From positions 62,001 through 126,000 of the forward strand of contig NZ_JAMBOV010000001.1 of the NCBI RefSeq assembly GCF_023715745.1: 64,000 bases of DNA. Direction: 5' to 3'. This document shows, piece after piece, positions 1-8,992 of the stretch. This DNA is from Microbacterium oleivorans (lineage in GTDB: Bacteria > Actinomycetota > Actinomycetes > Actinomycetales > Microbacteriaceae). The position numbers and the translations under genes are program-made. The number at the start of each line of letters is the position of its first letter. The stretch's first letter is position 1. The notes beneath the pieces are model-generated. The model had not been told where the DNA came from, made no database searches, and saw only the letters and a program-made list of their open reading frames with translations.

Positions 1-1
1 G

Positions 2-1273
2 ACGCGTATCGCGGGGCTCGCCCTGTCGGGCCAGAGCCTCGGCGTCATCGCCCTCGATCCCCGGGGCGAACCCCTGAGCGACACGACCCCGATCTGGTCG
101 GACGCCCGTGGCCTGACCGAGCATGTGTTCGCCCATCTCGAGGAAGGCGAGTGGTACCGCCGAACGGGCAACGGCTTCGGCGCACCGCTGTACCCGATCT
201 TCAAGGCAGCGACGCTGCGGGCGGAGGATCCCGATCGATGGGCGCGCACGGCGCGGCTGGTCGGGTCGAAGGACTGGGTGAATCTCCGGCTCACCGGTGA
301 GCTCGCCACCGACCACTCCATGGCGTCCGGTACGGGTGCCTACGATCTGCGCGCGGCCGACTACGCCGACGACATCCTCGCCGCCGCGGGTCTCGACAGG
401 GGTCTCTTCGCCCCGATCGCGCGCTCCCACGATCGCGTCGGGACGCTGACGGCCGATGCGGCGACAGCCCTGAACCTCCCCGCCGGCATCCCCGTCTTCG
501 CCGGGGCGGTCGACAACGCCGCCATGGCGCTCGGCTCCCGCGGCACGGCCGAGGGCCGGATCTACGCCGCCCTCGGATCGTCGAGCTGGATCACGGTCAC
601 GTCTTCGCGGCCGGTCCTCGACGAGGCCACTCGTCCATACGTCTTCGCCCACGCCGTTCCCGGGATGTTCGTCAGCGCGCTGTCCACCTTCAGCAGCGGC
701 ACGAGCTTCGACTGGCTGCGACGACTGATCGCGGCCGATGCGGATCCGGCTGACGTGATCGCCTCCGCTGCGGCATCCCCCGCTGGCGCCCGCGGCGTCA
801 CGTTCGTCCCGACCCTCGCGGGCGGGACTCCGCTCGAAGGAGGCAGCGCGGCGCGCGGCATCCTGTCGGGCCTGCATCTGAGCACCGGTACGGCCGACCT
901 CGTCCGCGCATGTCTCGAGGGCATCGCCTTCTCGCTCGACCGCAGCCTGCGCCACATCCGAGAGCTGAGCGGCTCGACCGAGCCTCTCCTCGTCTCGGGC
1001 GGCGGCGCGCGATCCGACCTGTGGAACGGCATCTACGCCGACGTCCTCGGCTCCGCGCTGCAGCGCTCCACCGTCGACCAGCAGGCCGCGACCCTCGGCG
1101 CAGCGACGATCGCGTTCGTCGGCGCGGGCATCTGGGCGGACTTCTCGCGAGCGGATGCCGCGCACGGCGCCCTCGAGACCATCACCCCCACGCATCCCGA
1201 GTCCTACGATGCGGCCCGGGCCCGATTCGATGCGGTGAGCGCAGCGCTCGCCCCTCAGGAGGTTTCCCCATGA
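2..1273 (+). CDS. FGGY-family carbohydrate kinase (5' truncated)
   Basis: This is a sugar kinase of the xylulokinase/gluconokinase FGGY type, which phosphorylates a pentose, hexulose or sugar acid in the cytoplasm. The frame is open from base 2, and upstream residues such as GLALSGQSLGVI belong to the family N-terminal domain, so the real start lies before the window and the internal GTG at 125 is not the start. The C-terminal ATPase half is visible (AALGSSSW, then LVSGGGARSDLWNGIYADVLG). The stop overlaps the next ATG (ATGA), so it forms an operon with an SDR and a KDPG-type aldolase, which suggests uronate or sugar-acid catabolism. The exact substrate cannot be read from the sequence. Confidence 0.85.
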   Translation, partial: TRIAGLALSGQSLGVIALDPRGEPLSDTTPIWSDARGLTEHVFAHLEEGEWYRRTGNGFGAPLYPIFKAATLRAEDPDRWARTARLVGSKDWVNLRLTGELATDHSMASGTGAYDLRAADYADDILAAAGLDRGLFAPIARSHDRVGTLTADAATALNLPAGIPVFAGAVDNAAMALGSRGTAEGRIYAALGSSSWITVTSSRPVLDEATRPYVFAHAVPGMFVSALSTFSSGTSFDWLRRLIAADADPADVIASAAASPAGARGVTFVPTLAGGTPLEGGSAARGILSGLHLSTGTADLVRACLEGIAFSLDRSLRHIRELSGSTEPLLVSGGGARSDLWNGIYADVLGSALQRSTVDQQAATLGAATIAFVGAGIWADFSRADAAHGALETITPTHPESYDAARARFDAVSAALAPQEVSP

Positions 1274-1995
1274 CCGATCGCCCACTCGTCGTCATCACCG
1301 GCGCCAGTTCCGGTATCGGGGCCGCCACGGCGCGCGCCTTCTCCGCCGCCGGCCACCCTCTGCTGCTCATCGCCCGGCGCCTGGAGCCGATGCGGGCGCT
1401 GGGGCTGCCCGATGCCGAGCTCGCAGCCGTGGACGTGACGGATACGACGGCCGTGGCCGAGGCGATCGCGCGCGCCGAGGAACGATTCGGCCCCGTCGAT
1501 CTGCTGGTGAACAATGCCGGGCTGATGGCGCTCTCGCCGGTCGCGGAAGCCGACCCCGCGCTCGTGCGCGAGCAGTTCGAGGTGAACTGCGTCGCGCTGG
1601 TGAACAACAGCCGACTCGTGCTCCCCGGCATGCAGGACCGCCGCCGCGGCACGATCGTCAACATCGGCTCGATCGCAGGCAAGCAGCTGTACTCCGACCA
1701 CACGGTCTACAACGGCACGAAGTACGCCGTCCACGCCATGACCGAGGGGATGCGGCGCGAGAACGCCGCGCATGGTGTGCGCGTGCTGCTGGTCGCGCCG
1801 GGCATGGTCAACACCGCGCTGTTATCGAACACCGACGACGGCGCCGTCCTCGAGGGCTACCTCGAGTACAAGGACAGCATCGGAGGTGGACTCCGCCCCG
1901 AGGACATCGCCGACGCGATCCTCGGCGCCTACCGGCTGCCGCAGCACATCAGCCATCGCGAGATCGTGGTCGCCCCCACCTCCCAGGACGCCTGA
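1270..1995 (+). CDS. short-chain dehydrogenase/reductase
   Basis: A classical SDR of 241 residues that oxidises or reduces a small alcohol or keto substrate with NAD(P). The N-terminal cofactor motif TGASSGIG is at residues 10-17, NNAG follows in the middle, and the catalytic YNGTK tetrad segment is intact. The open frame extends further upstream inside the kinase gene, but ATG 1270 has an AGGAGG site at 1257-1262 and overlaps the kinase stop, so I take it as the start. It sits between a sugar kinase and a KDPG-type aldolase, so a sugar-acid redox step is likely. Specificity is unknown. Confidence 0.85.
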   Translation: MTDRPLVVITGASSGIGAATARAFSAAGHPLLLIARRLEPMRALGLPDAELAAVDVTDTTAVAEAIARAEERFGPVDLLVNNAGLMALSPVAEADPALVREQFEVNCVALVNNSRLVLPGMQDRRRGTIVNIGSIAGKQLYSDHTVYNGTKYAVHAMTEGMRRENAAHGVRVLLVAPGMVNTALLSNTDDGAVLEGYLEYKDSIGGGLRPEDIADAILGAYRLPQHISHREIVVAPTSQDA

Positions 1996-2606
1996 TGGAC
2001 TCGCCGGTCGGCGGCGCCCGCATCGTCCCGGTCGTCGTCCTGCAGGACGCCGCATCGGCGCACCCTCTGGCTGACGCGCTCGTCGCCGGCGGCATCCGAT
2101 GCGCCGAGATCACGCTGCGGACGGCCGCGGGCCTCGATGCGATCGACGCGCTGCGGGACCGCCAGGACATCGTCGTGGGGGCGGGCACGGTTCTGAGCCC
2201 CGAGCAGGTCGACGACGTCGCGGACGCGGGGGCTCGATTCGCCGTCTCGCCCGGTTTCGATCCGCGCGTGCTGGAGCGCTGCCTGGCGCGAGGGATTCCC
2301 CTCGTGCCGGGTGTCGCGACGGCCACCGAGATCCAGCAGGCCCTCGGACGTGGGCTCCGGCACCTCAAGCTCTTCCCCGCGAAGCAGATCGGCGGGCTCG
2401 ACGCGATCCGCGCCTTCGCCGGCCCCTTTCCCGACGCGTGCTTCATGCCCTCGGGCGGGGTCTCCCCCGCCAACGCGAGCGACTACCTCGCGCACGCGGC
2501 GGTCTTCGCCGTCAGCGGTTCATGGATGGTGCCGTCGGATGCCCTCGAGGCCGGCGACTTCACACGGATCGAAGAGCTGTCACGCCGCGCCCTCGCCGCC
2601 CTGTGA
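1995..2606 (+). CDS. eda: KDPG/KHG-type aldolase
   Basis: This 203-residue class I aldolase cleaves 2-keto-3-deoxy-6-phosphogluconate-type substrates to pyruvate and an aldehyde phosphate. The expected catalytic residues are present: Glu38 in EITLR, and the Schiff-base Lys125 in HLKLFPAK, followed by the phosphate-binding PSGGV segment. The length is normal for the family. The ATG overlaps the preceding SDR stop by one base (TGATG), so translation is probably coupled. With the kinase and SDR it would complete an Entner-Doudoroff-like branch for a sugar acid. Confidence 0.88.
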   Translation: MDSPVGGARIVPVVVLQDAASAHPLADALVAGGIRCAEITLRTAAGLDAIDALRDRQDIVVGAGTVLSPEQVDDVADAGARFAVSPGFDPRVLERCLARGIPLVPGVATATEIQQALGRGLRHLKLFPAKQIGGLDAIRAFAGPFPDACFMPSGGVSPANASDYLAHAAVFAVSGSWMVPSDALEAGDFTRIEELSRRALAAL

Positions 2607-2617
2607 GTCCCCGCATG

Positions 2618-2716
2618 GGTAGTTGCACTACCTACACTACCTTTCCCAGGGCTCTTGAACCCCGGAAAGTCGTCGGTTAGCGTACTCGGACAAGGAAAGT
2701 GCGTAGTGCAACTACC
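2618..2716. promoter_or_regulatory. paired 15-bp palindromes, probable operators
   Basis: Two near-identical inverted repeats lie in the 179-bp gap before the secreted glycoside hydrolase. The first, GGTAGT-TGC-ACTACC, is at 2618-2632. The second, GTAGT-GCA-ACTAC, is at 2703-2715. Their centres are about 84 bp apart, close to eight helical turns, which would suit a dimeric repressor bridging two sites. They could also be read as one long hairpin, because the first is the complement of the second. The cognate regulator is not identifiable here. Confidence 0.5.
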
Positions 2717-2785
2717 TGGTGTCACCGACGACACTCCCGAACCAGCCGCACCGCGTTCTATCGATGAAGATAGGAAGGCACCCCC

Positions 2786-5404
2786 GTGCAACGACGAATC
2801 GGGCCTGCGATCGCAGCAGCAGCAGCGCTGTCCGCGGCCACACTCCTCCCCTCCCTCCCGGCGGCAGCCGCGGACCCCGACGCGCAGCGGACGGTGACGG
2901 TCGACCTCGATGACGTCGTCCAGGAGGACTACCTCGGCATCGGCGCCAACGTCATGCCGTGGAGTCTCATGGAGGGAACCACCTCCCTGGGCTACGACGA
3001 CGCCGACTGGGAGGTGGATGTCGAGCGCATCCTCACCCTGCAGCCGAAGGTGGCACGTCTCTGGTTCCAGATCGACTGGATGGAGCTCGAGAAGGGACAG
3101 TACGACTTCGAGAGCCCTGAGATGAAGGCCGTGTACCGGTACCTCGACGCCTTCGAGCAGGCCGGGACAGAAGTCCTGCTCAACTTCGGGTGGAAGGTCG
3201 GCGAGCGCGTCCATGACTGGTTCCTCTACCCCGGCGTGCAGAAGCCCTATGAGAGCGCCCCGGCCGACCTCGATGCCTATGGACGGTCGGCCTCAGCCCT
3301 GCTCGATGAACTCGTCAACAGCCGCGGCTACGACAACATCGACTACCTGACGTTCTACAACGAGCCCAACGGGAGCTGGGACTTCGAGGGACCGGCCGAT
3401 CAGAAGGCCTACTACGCCGAGATGGCGCGGAAGGTCCACGAGCAGCTCGTCGAGGACGGACTTCGTGACCAGGTGCAGATCTGGGGCCCCGAAGAGGTGA
3501 ACGCACCCGACTGGACGCAGTACATGGCCGACAACGCCGCGGACGTCTTCGACCAGTACTCCTTCCACCTCTACGGCGAGTCGTACGACTTCCTCGGCGA
3601 CGCGATCGACCAGCGTCGCAGCTCGATCGGCGACGCCCCGCTGAATCTGTCCGAGATGGGATGGACGAACCCCGGCACGAGCGTCTGGGAGACCGGGTAC
3701 GCGAACTACATCATCGGGAGCGCCAACAACGGCGTCCACTCGAACCTCGTGTGGCAGCTCAACGGCGTGATGACGCACGACCCCGCGGGCGACACCAACG
3801 GCGCGTTCAACATGTGGGACTCCCTCGTGCTCGGCCTCGAGCCGACGGCGGCCTTCTACGAAGCCGGGCTCCTCATGCGCTACATCCCGGATCACAGCAC
3901 CGTGCTGGCCACGACGGTGTCGCACGACGACATCCGTGCGGCCGCGTTCCGCGACGCCGACGGTGAACTCACCGTGCTGGTCGAGTCGAAGGGCGGCGAA
4001 GCCAAGGACGTCACGGTGCGCTTCGAGGGCGGCCGCGTGAACGATAAGTTCACGCGCATCGCCTTCGACGACTCACTTGCGCAGCCCGAAGCGAACGCGA
4101 TCCTGCCCGCATCCAGCGGCACGCTGCACGCGCAGAAGTCGGCCTTCACCGACCGCGACGTGAACGACCAGCACGGCTTCGTGATCTACACGACCGAACC
4201 GGCCGCCACCCAGGTCGCCGTCACGCCGACGGAGTCGACGATCTCGGGCGGATCGAAGGTCGCGCTCTCGTCCGACATCATCGACGGCAAGGGCAAGGTC
4301 ACCTGGTCGGTCGTCGGCAAGGGCAACGGCACCGTCGACAAGCGCGGCGTCTTCACCTCGCCCGACGTGACCAGTGAGCGCACCGTCGCCGTCCGCGCGA
4401 CGACGCGCAGCGGTGACTACGGCGTCGCGCAGATCACCGTGACGCCTGCTCCGAAGGCGGGTGTGGTCGACGCGCCGGTGTTCAGCCTCGAGCCCGGCCT
4501 GTATCCGTCGGTCGAGGCGGTCACGATCACGTCCGGCACACCGGGCGCGGAGATCCGCTACACGACCGACGGCAGTGAGCCCACCGCTGACTCGACGCTC
4601 TACACCGGGCAGATCTTCCTCGAGCCGCTCCAGACGACCTATCTGAGGGCGATCGCCGTCGCACCGGGCCTGGAGGACTCGGGCATCACGTCGCGGCTCT
4701 ACAAGGTGCTCGACGTGCAGAACGCCCCCGACGGGTACGAGTTCTGCCAGTACGAGGACGGCGGGACCTGCGCCTTCGCCGGCGAGGCGAGCGTGGCATT
4801 CGGCTCCGACGGACTGTTCGAGTACGGCACCTTCACTGATGGCGTCGAGTGCACGGCCGCGTCGTTCGGAGCCAACCCGAACCCGGGTGGCGACAACCGG
4901 TGCTTCGTCAACCCCGAGATCCCGGCAGAAGAGCCGATCGTCACGATCTTCAACGCGGGGTTCGAGAGTCCCGCCACGGGCGGAACGGCGAACGGACCGA
5001 TGGTGAACGGATGGACGTTCAGCGCACGTGCCGGCATCCAGCACAACAACAGTGTCTTCAACCCCGCGGAGGACGCGCCCGAGGGTGAGCGCACCGCCTA
5101 TCTGAAGACCGACTCCGGGCTGGGGAGCCGCATCGACCAGACCGTCGTGTTCCCGCAGGGCACCTTCGCGTTGACCTTCTACACGGCCAACCGCGCCGAC
5201 TTCGGCGGGCTGCAGGAGTTCGATGTCTTCATCGACGACGAACTGCTCGGTCACTACGCTCCGGCGGGCGGCTCCTACGAGTTCCACCAGACGGATGCCG
5301 TGACGCTCGACGCGGGCGAGCACACGATCTCGTTCGTGGCGACGACCGTGGACGGTGACAACACGGGCTTCATCGACGCGGTGAAGGTCGTCGAAGCCGA
5401 GTGA
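2786..5404 (+). CDS. secreted multidomain clan GH-A glycoside hydrolase
   Basis: This 872-residue secreted protein probably hydrolyses a plant or microbial polysaccharide. A signal peptide covers about residues 1-29. A TIM-barrel catalytic domain follows (about 35-390), with the likely acid/base Glu193 in FYNEPNG and nucleophile Glu290 in LSEMGW, a clan GH-A pattern resembling GH39 or GH5. Next come a bacterial Ig-like domain (about 475-555), a chitobiase C-terminal-type module (about 560-625, EIRYTTDGSEPT) and a C-terminal carbohydrate-binding-like beta-sandwich (about 715-870). The start is GTG with AGGAAGG upstream at 2772-2778. Family assignment is uncertain. Confidence 0.75.
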   Translation: MQRRIGPAIAAAAALSAATLLPSLPAAAADPDAQRTVTVDLDDVVQEDYLGIGANVMPWSLMEGTTSLGYDDADWEVDVERILTLQPKVARLWFQIDWMELEKGQYDFESPEMKAVYRYLDAFEQAGTEVLLNFGWKVGERVHDWFLYPGVQKPYESAPADLDAYGRSASALLDELVNSRGYDNIDYLTFYNEPNGSWDFEGPADQKAYYAEMARKVHEQLVEDGLRDQVQIWGPEEVNAPDWTQYMADNAADVFDQYSFHLYGESYDFLGDAIDQRRSSIGDAPLNLSEMGWTNPGTSVWETGYANYIIGSANNGVHSNLVWQLNGVMTHDPAGDTNGAFNMWDSLVLGLEPTAAFYEAGLLMRYIPDHSTVLATTVSHDDIRAAAFRDADGELTVLVESKGGEAKDVTVRFEGGRVNDKFTRIAFDDSLAQPEANAILPASSGTLHAQKSAFTDRDVNDQHGFVIYTTEPAATQVAVTPTESTISGGSKVALSSDIIDGKGKVTWSVVGKGNGTVDKRGVFTSPDVTSERTVAVRATTRSGDYGVAQITVTPAPKAGVVDAPVFSLEPGLYPSVEAVTITSGTPGAEIRYTTDGSEPTADSTLYTGQIFLEPLQTTYLRAIAVAPGLEDSGITSRLYKVLDVQNAPDGYEFCQYEDGGTCAFAGEASVAFGSDGLFEYGTFTDGVECTAASFGANPNPGGDNRCFVNPEIPAEEPIVTIFNAGFESPATGGTANGPMVNGWTFSARAGIQHNNSVFNPAEDAPEGERTAYLKTDSGLGSRIDQTVVFPQGTFALTFYTANRADFGGLQEFDVFIDDELLGHYAPAGGSYEFHQTDAVTLDAGEHTISFVATTVDGDNTGFIDAVKVVEAE

Positions 5405-5407
5405 CGC

Positions 5408-5447
5408 CAGTGAAGGCCGCGACCCGCGCGGGTCGCGGCCTTCACTG
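5408..5447. terminator. bidirectional terminator hairpin
   Basis: A perfect 40-bp palindrome (20-base arms, 5408-5427 and 5428-5447) lies between two convergent genes, the secreted hydrolase and the NRAMP-like transporter. There is no long T tract, which is common for GC-rich actinobacterial terminators. Confidence 0.8.
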
Positions 5448-5455
5448 TTGGTGGG

Positions 5456-6778
5456 TCAGGAACCGATCAGGCTGACCACGAGACGCACGGAGAGCGCGAT
5501 GACCGACACCAGGCCGATGAGCCCCATCACGTTCTGCCACCAGGTGTTGCGCAGCGGCCCCATGAGGCGCTTGTCGTTCGACATCACGATGATCAGCACC
5601 GCCAGGATCGGTGCGAAGAGCACGGTGAGGGCTTGCGCGAGGATGATCAGCTCGACCGGCGACGAGCCGGAGAAGATCAGGGTGATCGCGACGCCGAAGA
5701 TCAGGATGAAGCCGCTGCCGAGCCGCGCGGTCTTCGTCTCGGCCGAAGCCCCCTTGCCGAGTGCGTCGGAGAGCATCGTGCCGCCCGCGACGCAGTTCGG
5801 GATCATCGACGAGAACGCCGCACCGAAGAAGCCGAGTGCGAAGATCCACGCCCCGACCGGGCCCGCGATCGGCTCGAAGATGCGAGCAAGCCCGCCGAAG
5901 GCGCCGGGCGCGTCGGTGCCCGTCGCGTTCAGGACCGCCGCAGCGACCACGATGACGAGGGCCGTCATGATGCCGGGGGCCACGATGCCGGGGATCGTGT
6001 CGACGATGGTGATGTCGCGGTAGTCCTCCTTCGTGCGCGCCCGTGCCTTCGTGCCGTAGGAGGTGTAGAAGGCCGCGTTGATCGAGAAGTTCGTGCCGAC
6101 CAGGCCGATGATCAGCAGCCAGGCGTTGTCGGGGACGACGGGGATGAGGCCCGCGCCGGCCGCGGCCCAGTCGGGGTTCGCGACGAACGCCGAGACGATG
6201 AAGCAGACCGCCATCAGGGCGACGATGGCGATGAGGATCTTCTCGACGATGCGGTAGATCCCCTTCAGGAACAGGATCGACGCGACCGCCACGGTGCAGA
6301 TGATCGTCCACATGACGGGCGACGTGCCGGGGATGAGCATCGACAGACCGACTCCGGAGCCGACGGCGTTGCCGACGGAGAAGCACAGCGTGATGAGGAA
6401 GACGCCGAAGCCGGCGACGACGCCGACCCAGCCGCCGAGCCGCTCTTTGACCGACGCGATGAGGGAGACAGGGGTTCGGATGCCGAGACGCACGCTCATG
6501 TCGGTGAGGAAGATCATGAGGATCGTCGAGACGATGATCACCCAGATGAGGGTGTACCCGTAGCCCGCACCGGCGTTCATGGCGGTGGTCAGGTTGCCGG
6601 GTCCGAACTGCCACGCGCCGGCGACGAAGGCCGGGCCGATGAGGGCGAGCTGGCGCCAGAACGTACGCCGGGTGTGGCTGGATTCGACGATGGTCCGCAC
6701 CGTCTCGGTCGAGATGCGACCGTGTCCGGTGCCGGGGGTCGCGGGGGGTCGAGTGGTGCGCGAGCGGTCGATGCTCAT
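5456..6778 (-). CDS. NRAMP-fold transporter lacking canonical metal ligands
   Basis: A 440-residue integral membrane protein of the NRAMP superfamily with about eleven hydrophobic segments. Typical manganese/iron carriers have DPGN in helix 1 and a Met-Pro-His segment in helix 6. Here helix 1 reads FGPGN (residues 58-62, Asp replaced by Gly), and the helix 6 position reads TNFSINAAF (229-237), without the Met or His. Divalent metal transport by the usual mechanism is therefore doubtful, and an organic or other substrate is possible. The start at 6778 is set by AAGGAG upstream; the longer open frame has no support. It lies downstream of a DapA-like gene, separated by a strong hairpin. Confidence 0.8.
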   Translation of the reverse strand: MSIDRSRTTRPPATPGTGHGRISTETVRTIVESSHTRRTFWRQLALIGPAFVAGAWQFGPGNLTTAMNAGAGYGYTLIWVIIVSTILMIFLTDMSVRLGIRTPVSLIASVKERLGGWVGVVAGFGVFLITLCFSVGNAVGSGVGLSMLIPGTSPVMWTIICTVAVASILFLKGIYRIVEKILIAIVALMAVCFIVSAFVANPDWAAAGAGLIPVVPDNAWLLIIGLVGTNFSINAAFYTSYGTKARARTKEDYRDITIVDTIPGIVAPGIMTALVIVVAAAVLNATGTDAPGAFGGLARIFEPIAGPVGAWIFALGFFGAAFSSMIPNCVAGGTMLSDALGKGASAETKTARLGSGFILIFGVAITLIFSGSSPVELIILAQALTVLFAPILAVLIIVMSNDKRLMGPLRNTWWQNVMGLIGLVSVIALSVRLVVSLIGS

Positions 6779-6873
6779 GGGAGCTCCTTCGGGAGGGCGG
6801 TCCTGCCGCCGAGTCGTCGTTGACTGAAGAGCCGCACTGCAGGGTAGATCGACGGGTGCGGTGCCGTCCATGC

Positions 6874-6906
6874 CTTCGGGGACCGGCGTGCGGCCGGTCC
6901 CCGAAG
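6874..6906 (-). terminator. hairpin between DapA-like and NRAMP-like genes
   Basis: Perfect 14-base arms (6874-6887 and 6893-6906) surround a 5-base loop directly after the DapA-like stop codon. It may end or attenuate that transcript before the NRAMP-like gene. Confidence 0.7.
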
Positions 6907-6911
6907 CCGGG

Positions 6912-7847
6912 TCACACGGAGACGCCGACCTTGCCGAGGTCGGCGGAGGCGAACGCGGCGGCGATCTCGGCATCCGCTCCGGGCTCGAGCGGGAGCAGCG
7001 GCTCGCGGACCGTCGCGTGGTCGAGGATGCCGCGGTTCACCAGCCCCCACTTGAGAGCGACCGTGCCCTCCATGTGCGAGCCGCGGTGGTACACCGCCTT
7101 GGTGACGGGCAGCAGGCGTTCGTGGATGGCGTGCGCGGCGGCGTAGTCCTTGGCCTTGCCGGCGGCGATGAGGTCGACGAGGAGCTCGGGGGCGATGTTG
7201 CCGTAGCCGACGAGCAGACCGTCGACGTCGAACATCGTCGGCAGCAGGTACTCGTCGTGGCAGGAGAGCACCTGCAGTTCGGGGTAGGCCGCGCGCAGCG
7301 CCGGGATCTCGGTGTACCAGCGGCGCATGTTGCGGACGCCGTTCTTCGTGTGGTTCACGCCCTCCTGACCCGCGATCTCCAGCTGCGTGTCGAGGTCGTA
7401 ACTGGCCTTCGTGTTGTCGGGGTACTGGAACAGGATCTCCTCGAGCCCCGATTCCTCCCAGATCGCGCGGTAGCGGGTCTGCGGGGCTCCTGGCTGGAAG
7501 CCGAAGCGGAGCCAGCCGTGCGACGGGTAGACGAGTGCGCCCCGGGCCCCGGCATCCGCGGCGGCCTTGGCCTCGAGGGCGGCGGTGAGGTTGCCCTCCT
7601 TGGTGATGCCGGCGATGATCGGCAGCTTGTCGTCGACGGAGTCGCGGAAGGCGCGGATGACGTCGAGCTGCTCGGCCTCGGTGAGGAACGTTCCCTCACC
7701 GGCGTGGCCGAGGACGACGAGGCTCTTCACGCCGTCGATCGAACCGAGCCAGGAGCCGAGTCGCTGGATGGCGGCGTAGTCGACGGCGCCGTCCTCGGTG
7801 AAGGGGGTGACGGGTGCGGGGTTGAGACCACGGAGGTCGAGGACCAT
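6912..7847 (-). CDS. DapA-family aldolase/lyase
   Basis: A 311-residue member of the dihydrodipicolinate synthase/N-acetylneuraminate lyase superfamily, which forms or cleaves pyruvate-derived C-C bonds through a Schiff base. Visible features are the GHAGEG loop (residues 47-52), the catalytic Tyr142 in FQYPDN and the likely Schiff-base Lys168 in NHTKNG. The sequence differs from housekeeping DapA around the substrate site (HGWLRFGF), so a catabolic keto-acid role is more likely than lysine synthesis. ATG 7847 follows AAGGAG. Operator-like sites and a divergent LacI gene lie just upstream, which suggests sugar-acid control. Confidence 0.78.
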   Translation of the reverse strand: MVLDLRGLNPAPVTPFTEDGAVDYAAIQRLGSWLGSIDGVKSLVVLGHAGEGTFLTEAEQLDVIRAFRDSVDDKLPIIAGITKEGNLTAALEAKAAADAGARGALVYPSHGWLRFGFQPGAPQTRYRAIWEESGLEEILFQYPDNTKASYDLDTQLEIAGQEGVNHTKNGVRNMRRWYTEIPALRAAYPELQVLSCHDEYLLPTMFDVDGLLVGYGNIAPELLVDLIAAGKAKDYAAAHAIHERLLPVTKAVYHRGSHMEGTVALKWGLVNRGILDHATVREPLLPLEPGADAEIAAAFASADLGKVGVSV

Positions 7848-7883
7848 GGCTGGCTCCTTCTCTTCGTTGAGACCCGCCGAGTG

Positions 7884-7920
7884 AAAACGTTGGCGGGAAC
7901 GTTTGCAGTAACGATTGCAA
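7884..7920. promoter_or_regulatory. LacI-type operator region
   Basis: The divergent gap between the DapA-like and LacI genes carries AACGTTTGCA (7898-7907) and AACGATTGCA (7910-7919) in tandem. A further AACGTT lies at 7886-7891. AACGTT with a central CG is the usual core of LacI-family operators, so this is the probable autoregulatory site controlling both genes. Confidence 0.6.
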
Positions 7921-7957
7921 GTATGCTGACGGACAGAGATCGTGTCAAGGGGGAGCA

Positions 7958-8989
7958 ATGGCGATCACCTCGAAACCGGGCGGCACCGCCGGCCCCGTGA
8001 CCTTGCGCGACGTGGCCGAGGCGTCGGGCGTGAGCATCTCGACGGTGAGCCGCATCCTCGACGAACGCACGCCGCCGTCGAAGTCGGCAACGGCGCAGCG
8101 CGTTCGTGCGGTGGCCGACGACCTCGGCTACCGGCGCAACGTCTTCGCATCGAATCTGCGCCGCGGAGCGACCGGCACGATCGGCGTCCTCGTGCCGCGG
8201 CTGACGGATGCCGTCATGGCGCTCATGTTCGAGGCGGTCGAGCGGGCCGCACGCCAGCGAGGCCACTTCGCGGTCGTCGCGACCTGCGGCGATGACCCCG
8301 ACGAGGAGCGCCGCGCGACCGAGACGCTCCTCGACCGCGGGGTGGACGGCGTCGTGCTGGCGACCGCCCGCATCGACGACGGACTGCCGGCGTCGCTGCG
8401 CGAGCGGAACGTCCCGCACGTGCTCGCACTCCGTACCGATCGCGTGAGCCCTTCGTCGTTGGGAGACGACGAGACGGGCGGGTACCTGGCGATGCGACAC
8501 CTCATCGACCTGGGGCACCACGACATCGGTGTCGTCACCGGCCCGTGGTTCACCTCGAGCGGGCGCGACCGCCGCGCCGGTGCCGAGCGCGCCGCGGCCG
8601 AGGCCGGTATCGAGCTCCCCGAGGCGCGCATCCTCGCCGTCGGTTACGGGCTCGACCACGGCATCGACGCCGGACACCGGTTGCTCGACGGCCCCCATCG
8701 ACCCACGGCCGTCTTCGCGGCCAACGACAACCTCGCCCTCGGCATCCTCACCGTGGCGCAGAACCGCGGTCTGGTCCCGGGTCGGGACCTCTCACTCGTG
8801 GGGTACAACGACATCCCGCTGGTGGCCCAGCTCCCGGTGCCACTCACCTCGGTGCGGACACCGTTCGATCAGATCGCGACGACCGCCGTCGAGATGCTGC
8901 TCGCTGCGGATGCGGGCGCGTCGATGCGAGTGGCGATGCCGACGCTCATCCCACGAGCGTCGACCGCCCACGTCGCCTCGACGCGGTGA
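7958..8989 (+). CDS. LacI-family transcriptional regulator
   Basis: A 343-residue repressor with an N-terminal LacI helix-turn-helix (about residues 10-55: VTLRDVAEASGVSISTVSR). A periplasmic-binding-protein-like sensor domain follows, containing PTAVFAANDNLALG and SLVGYNDIPL. It is divergent from the DapA-like gene, with AACGTT-type sites in between, so it most likely controls that gene and itself in response to a sugar or sugar acid. The start ATG has AAGGGGGAG upstream. Confidence 0.9.
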   Translation: MAITSKPGGTAGPVTLRDVAEASGVSISTVSRILDERTPPSKSATAQRVRAVADDLGYRRNVFASNLRRGATGTIGVLVPRLTDAVMALMFEAVERAARQRGHFAVVATCGDDPDEERRATETLLDRGVDGVVLATARIDDGLPASLRERNVPHVLALRTDRVSPSSLGDDETGGYLAMRHLIDLGHHDIGVVTGPWFTSSGRDRRAGAERAAAEAGIELPEARILAVGYGLDHGIDAGHRLLDGPHRPTAVFAANDNLALGILTVAQNRGLVPGRDLSLVGYNDIPLVAQLPVPLTSVRTPFDQIATTAVEMLLAADAGASMRVAMPTLIPRASTAHVASTR

Positions 8990-8992
8990 CGC

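Noticed and set aside
125..127. GTG 125 as start of the FGGY kinase
   Set aside because: The upstream frame from base 2 encodes conserved N-terminal kinase sequence, so the gene begins before the window.
5456..6973. Longer start of the NRAMP-like gene
   Set aside because: Residues before ATG 6778 look random, and AAGGAG is in front of 6778.
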